From NCBI RefSeq assembly GCF_002953255.1, contig NZ_CP026498.1:9745605-9809604 (forward strand): DNA of 64,000 nt, in the 5' to 3' direction. This document shows, in pieces, positions 33,189-41,847 of the stretch. The notes beneath the pieces are model-generated. The model ran no database searches. It had not been told where the DNA came from and was given only the letters and a program-made list of their open reading frames with translations. Positions within the stretch are counted from its first letter, which is position 1, and every line of letters starts with the position of its first letter. The DNA comes from Streptomyces sp. CB01881 (GTDB lineage: Bacteria > Actinomycetota > Actinomycetes > Streptomycetales > Streptomycetaceae). A program made the position numbers and the translations under genes.

Positions 33189-33770
33189 TCACGTCCGGGC
33201 CTCCACGGGGGCTGCGGCGGCTGCGGCGGCGAGGAGTTGGCGGGTGTAGTCGGCTGCGGGCCGGGCGAAGAGCTCGTCGACGTCCCCGGTCTCGACCAGG
33301 TGGCTGTCCTTCATGACGGCGACACGGTCGGCCAAGTGCTGGACGACGCCGAGGTCGTGGGAGATGAAGAGCAGGGCGAGGCCGAGGTCGCGGCGCAGGT
33401 CGGCGAGCAGGTCGAGGATCTGGGCCCCCGAACATGACCGCCACCCGGTCGGCGAGCCGGGCGGCCACCGACAGGTCGTGGCTGATCAGCAGTAGCGCCG
33501 CGCCCTGGCGGCGGAGCTCGTCCAGCAGGTCGAGCACCTGGGCCTGGACGGTGACGTCCAGCGCGGTGGTCGGCTCGTCGGCGATCAGCAGGTCGGGTTC
33601 GGCGGCGAGCGCGGAGGCGATCAGGGCGCGCTGGCGCAGGCCGCCGGAGAGCTGGCGCGGATACCGCCCGGCCGGCGGGCCGGCGTCAGCGACAAAGGGA
33701 GCTGGCGTGCCGCAGCAGGTCGACGTCGAGCCTGGCCACCAGCCCGAGGCCCGCGCGGTGCCGCCCGCCT
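33189..33770 (-). pseudogene. Collapsed peptide/oligopeptide ABC ATPase genes
   Basis: Read on the minus strand. A short LVARLDVDLLRHASS piece is followed in another frame by YPRQLSGGLRQRALIASALA, then LLIADEPTTALDVTVQAQVL (Walker B) and LLLISHDLSVAARLADRVAV. At 33425-33428 the frame changes and a second set begins, AQILDLLADLRRDLGLALLF then ISHDLGVVQHLADRVAVMKD, ending VEART at TGA 33189. Walker A is absent. Two adjacent DppD/DppF-like genes seem to have collapsed into one by deletion between homologous parts. Confidence 0.75.
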
Positions 33771-34118
33771 GCCCGCTGTTCCACGAGCTTCTCCGCCCCT
33801 CGCCCGCCCGGGCCATGACTGCGCTTGCGACATGACGTCATGCCGCCAGGCTTACCCCCGGGGCACCCCACCGCAGTGTGGGGGTTGCCAGCCAGCCGGC
33901 CGGGGCCTCGGGCTGACATTCTTCGCCGTTCCCGAGTCCAGGAAGGCGTCGGCGATCCCGTCAATCGGTGTCCGGCCCGTCAGCAGCCATGACACGGCGG
34001 ACCGGACACCCGGCGACGGGCTCCCGCAACACGACGCAACACCGTTGCCACAGAAGCCCGGTGGGCGGCTGCCGGATTCCGGCCAGGGCGTAATTGACGG
34101 ATCGTCAAAAACGGCGCA
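33771..34118. other. Intergenic region
   Basis: No credible gene lies between the ABC remnant and the rhodanese terminator. Confidence 0.45.
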
Positions 34119-34148
34119 GTGCCCCGGCGGACGAATCCGCCGGGGCAC
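34119..34148 (-). terminator. Terminator after rhodanese gene
   Basis: Perfect 13-bp stem GTGCCCCGGCGGA with TCCGCCGGGGCAC and a CGAA tetraloop, 19 bp past the stop. Confidence 0.88.
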
Positions 34149-34166
34149 CGGGGCCGGGGAGCGGGC

Positions 34167-34631
34167 TCAGCAGGCGCAGGAGATCCCGGAGCGCGGCGCG
34201 GTCAGGTCGTCCACCGGCCGCTGCTCGGTGCCGTGGTCGGTGTCGTACGCGAAGCCCTCGCGCGCCCAGTACTCGAAGCCGCCCAGCATCTCCTTGACCG
34301 GGAAACCGAGCCGGGCGAAGGCGAGCGCGGCCCGGGTGGCGCCGTTGCAGCCGGGGCCCCAGCAGTAGGTGACCACGGTCGCACCGGGGGCGATCAGCTG
34401 CGGCGCGAGCTCGGCGATCCGCGCGGTGGGGATGTGCACCGCGCCGGGGATCCGGCCCTGGGCCCACGCGACATCGCTGCGGGAGTCGACGACGACCACA
34501 CCGGCCGCACCGGCCATCAGGTCCGCGTGCACGTCGGAGACGTCGGCCTCGAAGGCCAGGCGGGCGAGGTAGTGGGCGGCGGCGACGGCGGGGTCGGCGG
34601 CGGGGACGCTGAGAACGGCGCTGGTGGTCAT
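34167..34631 (-). CDS. Rhodanese-domain protein, 154 aa
   Basis: Single rhodanese domain, a sulfurtransferase fold that carries persulfide on a Cys. It shows VVVVDSRSDVAWAQGRIPGA and VHIPTARIAEL, then TYCWGPGCNGATRAALAFAR where the Cys in GPGCNGATR sits in the active-site loop, and a KEMLGGFEYWAREGF ending typical of the fold. A second Cys (YCW) five residues earlier and a terminal CAC could take part. ATG 34631 starts MTTSAVLSVP. Cytosolic, monocistronic. Confidence 0.88.
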   Translation of the reverse strand: MTTSAVLSVPAADPAVAAAHYLARLAFEADVSDVHADLMAGAAGVVVVDSRSDVAWAQGRIPGAVHIPTARIAELAPQLIAPGATVVTYCWGPGCNGATRAALAFARLGFPVKEMLGGFEYWAREGFAYDTDHGTEQRPVDDLTAPRSGISCAC

Positions 34632-34874
34632 CGGGGTGCTCCTCGGGGCTCGTGCCTGGGCGGACTCGTACCGGGGCGGAGCCGCTCCGGCACCCGCCCC
34701 GTCCGGCGGTGGTTCGATCTTCGCCGGTCCGGACCGGGGCCCGCGAGCGGCGGGATCGCCCGTCACCGTCAAGATCCCGCCACGCCGGACGCCGCCCGGA
34801 CGCCACGCCCGGGCCCCCGCCGGGCTACGGCCCGAGGCGCCCCCGCCAGCCGCCGCCCGCCGGCCCGAGGCGCC

Positions 34875-36332
34875 TCAGCCCACCGCCAGCCCGGCGGCGG
34901 CCGGCCGGGCCCGCAGCCCGCGCAGCTCGTGGCGGGCGAGGGCTGGGAGCGCGGCGGCGTCCGCCAGCAGCGGGGCGAGCAGCGCGACGGCGGCCTGCGG
35001 GTCGTGCGCACAGAGGTAGCAGTCGGCGATCCGGATGGTGAACAGCGTCCGCGTGGTGGGGAGTTGGTCAGGGGCGAGGAGGCGCAGCGCGGTCTCGGCG
35101 GCGTCCACGGCCCGCAGCCCGAGCCGGGGGTCGTCGACGGACGCGGCGGCGTCGCGCAGGGCGGCGGCGGCGCCGGACTCCACCCGCAGGCGCATCGAGG
35201 CGATGCCGAGCCAGGCCGCGTCGGCCTCGTCGTGCTCGCCGATGTGGTCGAGGTGGAGCCGGGCGCGGGCGATGTGCCGGACGGTGGCCCGGACGTCGCC
35301 GGCCAGGCCGTGCGCGCGGGCCTGGCCGATCTGGGACATCGCCCCGGCCCAGTGCCGGCCGGGTGCGGCACGGGCGATCTCGCGGGCGTAGCCGAGGGCG
35401 GCGGCCGGATCGCCGTCGAGGCGGGCCAGGGAGCTCATGTCGCTGAGCGCGGCGACCTGGGTGGCCGGGTCGTCGGCCAGTTCGGACCAGCTGAGCGCGC
35501 GGTCGAAGCAGGCCATGGCGGTGGCGTAGCGGCCGTGCTGCATCCGCAGCCCGCCGGCGGCGTGCGCGTACTCGGCGGCGAGCCGGGCGAGCGGGCGGCG
35601 GGCATGGGCCGAGCGGGTGCGGGTGAGGCGGCCGAGGATGACGCGCAGGGTCTCCTCGACAACGGCCGTGCCGGGCCCGGCCGTTGTCTCGCCGGCCCGG
35701 AGGCGGGCGGCGAGCAGGCCGGTGAGGGCGTGGGCGGTGTCGGCGTCGAGCGGCGGCGTGGTGTCGGGGCCGGCGGCGCAGAAGGCGGCGTGCAGGGCGG
35801 CCAGGTCGCCGGGCACGGGGACGGCGCAGCCGGCGGCGCCGTGCAGCGGGCAGAGCAGCCCGTAGTCGGGCAGGTGGCGGGGCGGTCGGCCCCCGCCGAG
35901 GAGTGCGGTGAGCGGCGCCGGCGGCGGGGCGAGCAGTGCGGCGAGCGGTGAGGCCGGTGGTGGGGTGGCGGTCTCCGGGGTGCCGGTGTGCCCCGGCAGC
36001 GGCGGCCGTGCCCAGGCGGCCGGCCCGGCGGGCGGGGCCGGGGTGGCCCGGGCCCGCGGCGGCCCGTCCTCGGCCCGCCGGCAGGCGGCGCGCAGTTCGC
36101 CACCGGCCGCGAGGAGGTCGTCCAGCCGGTCGGCGACCCGCGGGGTGGTCCGGCGGGTGCCGTGTTCGAGTTTGCTCACGGCGGTGTGGTCGTAGCCGAT
36201 CTCGGCGCCGAGCTGGGCCTGGGTGAGTCCGGCGCGGCGGCGCCAGTGCCGCAGGAGTGTGCCGAAGGCCCGCCACAGTGCGTCTGCCGACGGTCCGTCA
36301 CCGGCGGCTTCGCCGTTGTGGTTCCGGTGCAC
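34875..36332 (-). CDS. XRE-family regulator with TPR-like C-terminus, 485 aa
   Basis: Helix-turn-helix at residues 24-75: GTLLRHWRRRAGLTQAQLGA then EIGYDHTAVSKLEHGTRRTT. After a Pro/Ala-rich linker (about 90-190), residues 200-480 are Ala-rich helical repeats (MQHGRYATAMACFDRALSWS; VRHIARARLHLDHIGEHDEA) resembling the tetratricopeptide half of Streptomyces transcriptional regulators. GTG 36332 follows GGAGGGCAGCCCC. It is divergent from the large secreted protease across 315 bp, so it may control it. Confidence 0.85.
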   Translation of the reverse strand: MHRNHNGEAAGDGPSADALWRAFGTLLRHWRRRAGLTQAQLGAEIGYDHTAVSKLEHGTRRTTPRVADRLDDLLAAGGELRAACRRAEDGPPRARATPAPPAGPAAWARPPLPGHTGTPETATPPPASPLAALLAPPPAPLTALLGGGRPPRHLPDYGLLCPLHGAAGCAVPVPGDLAALHAAFCAAGPDTTPPLDADTAHALTGLLAARLRAGETTAGPGTAVVEETLRVILGRLTRTRSAHARRPLARLAAEYAHAAGGLRMQHGRYATAMACFDRALSWSELADDPATQVAALSDMSSLARLDGDPAAALGYAREIARAAPGRHWAGAMSQIGQARAHGLAGDVRATVRHIARARLHLDHIGEHDEADAAWLGIASMRLRVESGAAAALRDAAASVDDPRLGLRAVDAAETALRLLAPDQLPTTRTLFTIRIADCYLCAHDPQAAVALLAPLLADAAALPALARHELRGLRARPAAAGLAVG

Positions 36333-36647
36333 GGGGCTGCCCTCCCGAGTCCGATCCCGGTCCTTCCGATGAGAAGGACGGTACTGGAGCGCAGCCGCCC
36401 CGTACATCCGGTGGCCCCAACTGGTCTTGACCTCTTGGTCTCAACCTCTGCACGAAACCCGCAGCTTGACAGAACTTGCCAACCGCACGGACGGCCTGCC
36501 GGAGCCGTTGACCGGGGCATGACGGCGTGTGAGGGTTCCGGCACCCGAACGCGGACGACCGCACGGCCGTCCCCCGATGCGGCCCGAGGTGAGCGCCTGT
36601 CAGGCGCTCCTTCCGCGTACAGGCACCCCCACGTTCGAGGAGCCCCA
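36333..36647. other. Divergent promoter region, XRE regulator and protease
   Basis: No gene. It contains two TTGAC-like hexamers, in TCTTGACCTC (near 36424) and GCTTGACAGA (near 36464), that could be -35 elements for the protease. No clear operator palindrome was seen. Confidence 0.4.
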
Positions 36648-39600
36648 GTGAAACGCAGACTACTGACGGCGGGAACCACCCTGACCGTCCTGGCCGGCAT
36701 GCTCACCGCCACCGCGGTCGGGCCGGCCGCCGCCGAACCGGGCCCGGCCGTCTCGGCACCGCCGAGCGCGCTGGCCGCCGCCGTCAACGCCGCCGACCAG
36801 GCGGCCGCGGCGGGCCTGGACGCCCTGGCCAAGGGCCCGGGCGAGACCTACGAGCGCCAGTCCGCCACCCCCTGGCTCGGCGGCCTCTACTCGGTCGCGT
36901 ACGAGCGCAGTTACCGGGGCCTGCCGGTGGTCGGCGGCGACGCCGTCGTGATAGCCGACGGCCAGGGCAAGGTCCGCGGCCTCACCTCGGCCGCCACCGG
37001 CCCGGTCGGCGGTTCGACCACGCCGCTGGTCAGCGCGGCCAACGCGGAGAAGACCGCCCGCACCAGGCTGGCCGCGGTGGACGGCGTCGACTCCCGCCGC
37101 CTGGTGGTGAAGGTCCAGGACGGCGCCGGGCGCCTCGCCTGGGAGACCGTGCTCACCGGCCGCGCCTCCGCCGCCCCGAGCAGGCTGCACGTCTTCGTGG
37201 ACGCCCGCACCGGCGAGGTGATCGACAGCTACGACGACGTCAAGGCCGGCACCGCCAACAGCAAGTGGAACGGCCCCGCCCCGGTCACCATCAGCACCAC
37301 CAACTCCGGCGGCTCGTACTCGCTGCGCGACCCGAACCGCCCCGGGCTGAGCTGTGCCGACTACAGCAGCGGCCAGGTGTTCTCCAAGTCCGGCGACTCC
37401 TGGGGCACCGGAAGCCCGACCAGCAAGGAGACCGGCTGCGCCGACGTGATGTTCGCGGCGCAGAAGGAGTGGGACATGCTCCGCGACTGGCTGGGCCGCA
37501 ACGGCCACAACGGCAACGGCGGCAGCTGGCCGGTCAAGGTCGGCCTGAACGACGTCAACGCCTACTGGGACGGCTCCTCCGTCTCCATCGGCCACAACAA
37601 CGCCAACGAGTGGATCGCCTCGATCGACGTGGTCGGCCACGAGTTCGGGCACGGCATCGACCAGTACACCCCCGGCGGTGCCAACAACGAGAACGGCCTC
37701 GGCGAGGGCACCGGCGACATCTTCGGCGCGCTCACCGAGGCGTACGCCAACGAGCCGGCCCCGTACGACAACCCGGACTACACCGTCGGCGAGATGATCA
37801 ACCTGGTCGGCAGCGGGCCGATCCGGAACATGTACAACCCCTCGCTGGTGGGCAACAACCCGAACTGCTACTCGTCCTCGATCCCGAGCACCGAGGTGCA
37901 CGCCGCGGCCGGCCCGCTGAACCACTGGTTCTACCTGCTCGCCGAGGGCTCCAACCCGGGCGGCGGCAAGCCCACCAGCCCGACCTGCAACAACTCCTCG
38001 GTCACCGGCGTCGGGATCAAGGACGCCGGGCGGATCTTCTACGGCGGCATGCTGCTCAAGACCAGCGGCATGACCTACAAGAAGTACCGCGTCTCCACCC
38101 TGACCGCCGCCAAGAGCCTCGACGCCACGTGCGCCCTGTACACCCGGACCAAGGCGGCCTGGGACGCGATCAGCGTGACCGCCCAGAGCGGCGAGCCGAC
38201 CTGCACGCCGTCCGGCAACAACGACTTCTCGCTGGCCGTGAACCCGGCCGCCGGCTCCGTCCAGCCCGGCGCGTCCACCACCGCCACGGTCAACACCTCG
38301 GTCACCTCGGGCAGTGCCCAGAGCGTCGGCCTGAGCGCCTCCGGCGCGCCGAGCGGCACCACGGTCACCTTCAACCCGTCGTCGGTGCAGGCCGGTTCGT
38401 CCTCGACGCTGACCGTCGCGACCTCCGCCTCCACCGCGCCGGGCACCTACGTCATCACCGTGACCGGCACCGGCACCGGCACCCACACCGCGCAGTACAC
38501 GCTGACGGTCGGCGGCGGCAACCCCGGCGGCAACGCGCCCGACATCAGCGTCGCCAACGTCCAGGCGCACCTGGTCCAGCTCAACACCATCGCCTCGCAG
38601 AACGGCGGCAACCGCCGGGCCGGCACTGCCGGGCACAGCCAGTCACTCGCCTACATCAAGGGCAGGCTCCAGGCCGCCGGCTACACCGTCGCCGAGCAGA
38701 CCTGCACCTCCTGCAGCTACCAGTCCAACAACCTGATCGCCGACTGGCCGGGCGGCCCCGCCGACCAGGTCACCATGTTCGGCGCCCACCTGGACAGCGT
38801 CAGCGCCGGCCCGGGCATCAACGACAACGGCTCGGGCTCCGCCGTCCTGCTGGAGAACGCGCTCGCCCTCGCCCAGCAGAACCCCACCCTGACCCGGCAC
38901 GTCCGGTTCGCCTGGTGGACCGGCGAGGAGCAGGGCCTCCAGGGCTCGCAGTACTACGTGAGCCAGCTGGGCTCCGCCCAGCGCAGCGCCATCAAGGGCT
39001 ACTACAACTTCGACATGGTCGGCTCGCCCAACGCCGGCTACTTCGTCAACAACCTCAACTCCGCCGCGTCCGCGCCGATGAAGGCCTACTGGGACTCCCT
39101 GGGCCTCCAGCCGGAGGAGAACGTCGAGGGCCGGGGCCGCTCCGACGACTACTCGTTCCAGCAGGCCGGCATCCCCACCTCCGGCTACGCGGCCGGCGCC
39201 GGCGACACCAAGACCGCGGCGCAGGCCGCCAAGTGGGGCGGCACCGCGGGCCGCGCGTACGACTCCTGCTACCACTCGGCGTGCGACACCAGCAGCAACA
39301 TCAACGCGACCGCGCTGGACCGCAGCGCCGACGGCGTCGCGTACACCCTGTGGAAGACCTCGGTCGGCGGCGGCCCCGTGCCGGCCAACGACTTCTCGCT
39401 CGCGGTGAACCCGGCGACCGGCACCACCACACCGGGCGGCAGCACCACGGCGACCGTCTCCACCGCCACCACCTCCGGCTCGGCCCAGACGGTGAACCTC
39501 TCCGTCTCGGGCGCGCCCGCCGGCGTCACCGCCACGGTCAGCCCCTCCTCGGTGCAGTCCGGCGGGTCCGCGACACTGACCCTCGCGGTCGGCTCCGGCA

Positions 39601-39839
39601 CCGCGTCGGGCACCTACTCCGTCACCGTGACCGGCACCGGCTCGGCCACCCACACCACCACGTACTCCCTGGTGGTCGGCACCGACCCCAATCCGGGCGG
39701 TACCTGGACGCCGGGCACCACCTACCAGGCCGGTGACGTGGTGACCTACAACGGGGTCAGCTACCGCTGCATCCAGGGCCACACGGCCCAGGTCGGCTGG
39801 GAGCCCAACATCGTCCCGGCCCTCTGGCAGCAGATCTGA
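36648..39839 (+). CDS. Secreted double metallopeptidase: M4 + M28 + chitin-binding module, 1063 aa
   Basis: Signal peptide 1-29. An FTP-type propeptide follows to about 200. The M4 thermolysin-like domain (about 200-524) has HEFGH at 331-335, third zinc ligand Glu353 in GEGTGD, and HAAAGPLNHWFY for the catalytic His. Beta-sandwich repeat 1 (525-622) follows. The M28 aminopeptidase domain (about 630-910) has AHLDS (His714), NDNGSG (Asp726), WTGEEQG (Glu763/764), FDMVGS and CYHSACDT (His876), as in the Streptomyces griseus aminopeptidase. Repeat 2 (914-1012) is a near copy of repeat 1, and a CBM5/12 module (1019-1063) ends the protein. GTG 36648 follows CGAGGAG. An endopeptidase plus an exopeptidase on a chitin-binding anchor is unusual. 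Confidence 0.92.
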   Translation: MKRRLLTAGTTLTVLAGMLTATAVGPAAAEPGPAVSAPPSALAAAVNAADQAAAAGLDALAKGPGETYERQSATPWLGGLYSVAYERSYRGLPVVGGDAVVIADGQGKVRGLTSAATGPVGGSTTPLVSAANAEKTARTRLAAVDGVDSRRLVVKVQDGAGRLAWETVLTGRASAAPSRLHVFVDARTGEVIDSYDDVKAGTANSKWNGPAPVTISTTNSGGSYSLRDPNRPGLSCADYSSGQVFSKSGDSWGTGSPTSKETGCADVMFAAQKEWDMLRDWLGRNGHNGNGGSWPVKVGLNDVNAYWDGSSVSIGHNNANEWIASIDVVGHEFGHGIDQYTPGGANNENGLGEGTGDIFGALTEAYANEPAPYDNPDYTVGEMINLVGSGPIRNMYNPSLVGNNPNCYSSSIPSTEVHAAAGPLNHWFYLLAEGSNPGGGKPTSPTCNNSSVTGVGIKDAGRIFYGGMLLKTSGMTYKKYRVSTLTAAKSLDATCALYTRTKAAWDAISVTAQSGEPTCTPSGNNDFSLAVNPAAGSVQPGASTTATVNTSVTSGSAQSVGLSASGAPSGTTVTFNPSSVQAGSSSTLTVATSASTAPGTYVITVTGTGTGTHTAQYTLTVGGGNPGGNAPDISVANVQAHLVQLNTIASQNGGNRRAGTAGHSQSLAYIKGRLQAAGYTVAEQTCTSCSYQSNNLIADWPGGPADQVTMFGAHLDSVSAGPGINDNGSGSAVLLENALALAQQNPTLTRHVRFAWWTGEEQGLQGSQYYVSQLGSAQRSAIKGYYNFDMVGSPNAGYFVNNLNSAASAPMKAYWDSLGLQPEENVEGRGRSDDYSFQQAGIPTSGYAAGAGDTKTAAQAAKWGGTAGRAYDSCYHSACDTSSNINATALDRSADGVAYTLWKTSVGGGPVPANDFSLAVNPATGTTTPGGSTTATVSTATTSGSAQTVNLSVSGAPAGVTATVSPSSVQSGGSATLTLAVGSGTASGTYSVTVTGTGSATHTTTYSLVVGTDPNPGGTWTPGTTYQAGDVVTYNGVSYRCIQGHTAQVGWEPNIVPALWQQI

Positions 39840-39869
39840 GCGGACGGATCGGCACCAGCCGACGGGACA

Positions 39870-39913
39870 GGCCGTGCCGCGGTTCGTCGAGGGGGACGAA
39901 CCGCGGCACGGCC
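39870..39913. terminator. Bidirectional terminator
   Basis: Perfect 19-bp stem GGCCGTGCCGCGGTTCGTC with its complement and a 6-base loop, between the convergent protease and membrane-protein genes. Confidence 0.92.
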
Positions 39914-39943
39914 GCGTCGGGGCCCGGACCGGGCGGCGCCGGA

Positions 39944-40906
39944 TCAGCCCGGGTGGAAGACGATCCGGACGTTGGCGTCGACCGGGAGGATCAGCACGTT
40001 GCCCGCGTCCCAGGTCCAGTCGTGCGGGATCAGGAACATCCGGCCGTTGGCCTGCGCCAGCAGGCGCAGGCCGCGGTAGCGGAAGCGGAAGCGCTGCCCC
40101 GCCCCCGCGTCCGGCAGCGCCCGCTCGTCCACCCCGGACCACTGCAGGTAGAGCCGCTCGGTGGTGTCGAGGACGACGGCCGGGCGCAGCGCCAGGTTGC
40201 CGGCCAGCCGCTCGGCGTCCGCCTCCCCCTTCTGGTGGGCGAAGCCGCCGGCGGCCCAGAACGAACAGAGCACGATGAGCGCCGCGCTGATGCCGAGCGC
40301 CGCCCGCTCCCCGGTCAGCGGGTAGGGGGCGCCGGTGGCGCGGACGGCGAGCAGCCGGGCCAGCACGACCAGCAGCAGGGCGCCGCCGAGCAGCAGCGGA
40401 GTGCCCATCGGCCCCGCGTCGATCACCTCGAACCCGGCCAGGAAGCCGAGCACCACCAGTGGGACGACCAGCACCGCGACGGCCCGGCAGGCCCGGCGGA
40501 CGGTGCGCCGGCCGTCCGTGCCGGTACGGACGGTCCGGGTCGCCAGGTGGTACGCGAGCGCGGCCAGCAGGGCGCCGCAGAGGACGACGCCGGCCGGGAG
40601 GTAGAGCGCGGGCGAGCTGCGGAGCAGGAGGTCCTGGGTGCCGAAGCCGATCGTCGCGGCGTCCAGGCCGAAGTAGTGGTAGAGCGAGTCGGTGTAGGCG
40701 AAGCCGAAGAAGAACAGCAGCGCGGTGATGAGGGTGGTCGGCGCGACCCAGGACGCGACCAGGCCGAGCCAGCTGCTCCACGAGCGGCCGGCGGGCGGCT
40801 CGGGGGCGGGCTCAGGCGGCTCGGGGGCGGGCTGCTCGGCCGGCCCGGGCTGCCCGGCCGCGGCGGCGGACCCGGCGGTGGGCGGCTCCTCCTCCGCAGG
40901 GCTCAG
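39944..40906 (-). CDS. Membrane protein, 320 aa, probable CUG start
   Basis: A Pro/Glu-rich cytoplasmic N-terminus (SPAEEEPPTAG, then AEQPAPEPPEPAPEPPAG) precedes four hydrophobic segments: WVAPTTLITALLFFFGFAYT, ALYLPAGVVLCGALLAALAY, AVLVVPLVVLGFLAGFEVID and ALGISAALIVLCSFWAAGGF. An extracytoplasmic domain with DTTERLYLQWSGVD and FLIPHDWTWDAGNVLILP follows. No ATG, GTG or TTG lies in frame between 40475 and the upstream gene. A CTG at 40906-40904 overlaps the upstream TGA (CTGA) and has GGGAG seven bases before it. Starting at GTG 40474 would cut away the first two helices. Function unknown. Confidence 0.72.
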   Translation of the reverse strand: MSPAEEEPPTAGSAAAAGQPGPAEQPAPEPPEPAPEPPAGRSWSSWLGLVASWVAPTTLITALLFFFGFAYTDSLYHYFGLDAATIGFGTQDLLLRSSPALYLPAGVVLCGALLAALAYHLATRTVRTGTDGRRTVRRACRAVAVLVVPLVVLGFLAGFEVIDAGPMGTPLLLGGALLLVVLARLLAVRATGAPYPLTGERAALGISAALIVLCSFWAAGGFAHQKGEADAERLAGNLALRPAVVLDTTERLYLQWSGVDERALPDAGAGQRFRFRYRGLRLLAQANGRMFLIPHDWTWDAGNVLILPVDANVRIVFHPG

Positions 40907-41607
40907 GGCGTGCTCCCGCTGCCCGCCGACGCGTTGCCGGCGCTGGTGCCTGCCGAGGACCCCCCGTTCTCGTTGCCGCCGTTCCCACCGCCCCCGCCGT
41001 TCTGGCCGCCTCCGTTCTGGCCCCCGTTCTCACCGCCCCCTCCGTTCTGGCCACCCCCGTTTTCGGTGTCATGCTGCACTGTCAGCCCGTTCGAGGCTTG
41101 AACCGACTGGCTCTTTCCGCCCGCGGTCAGGGTGAAGCAGACCTTGGCCCCCTCGGAGGTGGGCTTCGGGCCGGGAAGTTCGACCGTGGCGCTTGCCGCG
41201 CCTCCCGTGAACTCCACGCTCGTGGACCCCGAGGACTTCGCGCCGCCGGCACAGTCATTGACCTGGCTCACCTTGGCGGTGAAGGTGCTCGCCACCGAAC
41301 TCGTGAGCGTCAGATGGGCCGTCGGCCAGATTCCCGTGGCGCTCGCCGACACGTTGCCCGCTCCGGTGAACCCGCCCTGGTTCCCGCCCGCCTGCGTCCG
41401 CTTGTCCTGAGGCTGCTGCCCCGAGCCCTCCGCCGGGGGCGTGTCCGCCGGCTCTGCCGCGCCGGCCGCCGGGCTCGCCGCGCCGGATCCGGAACCGCCG
41501 CCGCCTCCCCCGCAGGCGGCCAGCGCCGGCAGCAGCAGGCCTGCGGCCAGCCACCGGGCCGGTCTGCCGGCGCGAGGACGGGGCGTGGTGGGCGGAGTCC
41601 CGGGCAT
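40903..41607 (-). CDS. Secreted lipoprotein with Gly/Asn-rich tail, 234 aa
   Basis: Lipoprotein signal peptide with lipobox: WLAAGLLLPALAAC, the Cys near residue 32. The mature part has a Gly/Ser/Ala linker, a folded domain of about 100 residues (ASATGIWPTAHLTLTSSVAS; NDCAGGAKSSG; GAKVCFTLTAGGKSQSVQAS) with two Cys, and a Gly-Gly-Gln-Asn repeat tail. It is translationally coupled to the following membrane protein, so the two probably work together at the cell surface. Family unrecognised. Confidence 0.8.
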   Translation of the reverse strand: MPGTPPTTPRPRAGRPARWLAAGLLLPALAACGGGGGGSGSGAASPAAGAAEPADTPPAEGSGQQPQDKRTQAGGNQGGFTGAGNVSASATGIWPTAHLTLTSSVASTFTAKVSQVNDCAGGAKSSGSTSVEFTGGAASATVELPGPKPTSEGAKVCFTLTAGGKSQSVQASNGLTVQHDTENGGGQNGGGGENGGQNGGGQNGGGGGNGGNENGGSSAGTSAGNASAGSGSTP

Positions 41608-41847
41608 GCATGTCTCCCGTCGGTGGGCGAGCAGCGGTGAGGGGCCGGGGCGGCCTCGCCGAACGGTACCCGTTCGCACACGGCGTGACTGTCCGCCGCC
41701 CGGGTGGCATCGACCCGCCCGGCCCCCCGGCCGGAGCAGCGGTCCGACCCCGGGGCGCGGTCTGACCGGTGACCACCCGTTGACGTACAGTCAGGTGCGC
41801 CCGGCACCCGTCCGAGTGGTCGATCCAGTCGTCAGAGGAGCACCCCC

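Noticed and set aside
38643..40781. 712-aa minus-strand frame across the protease and membrane protein genes
   Set aside because: Antisense shadow of the protease with Arg/Gly bias; the true membrane protein is in another frame.
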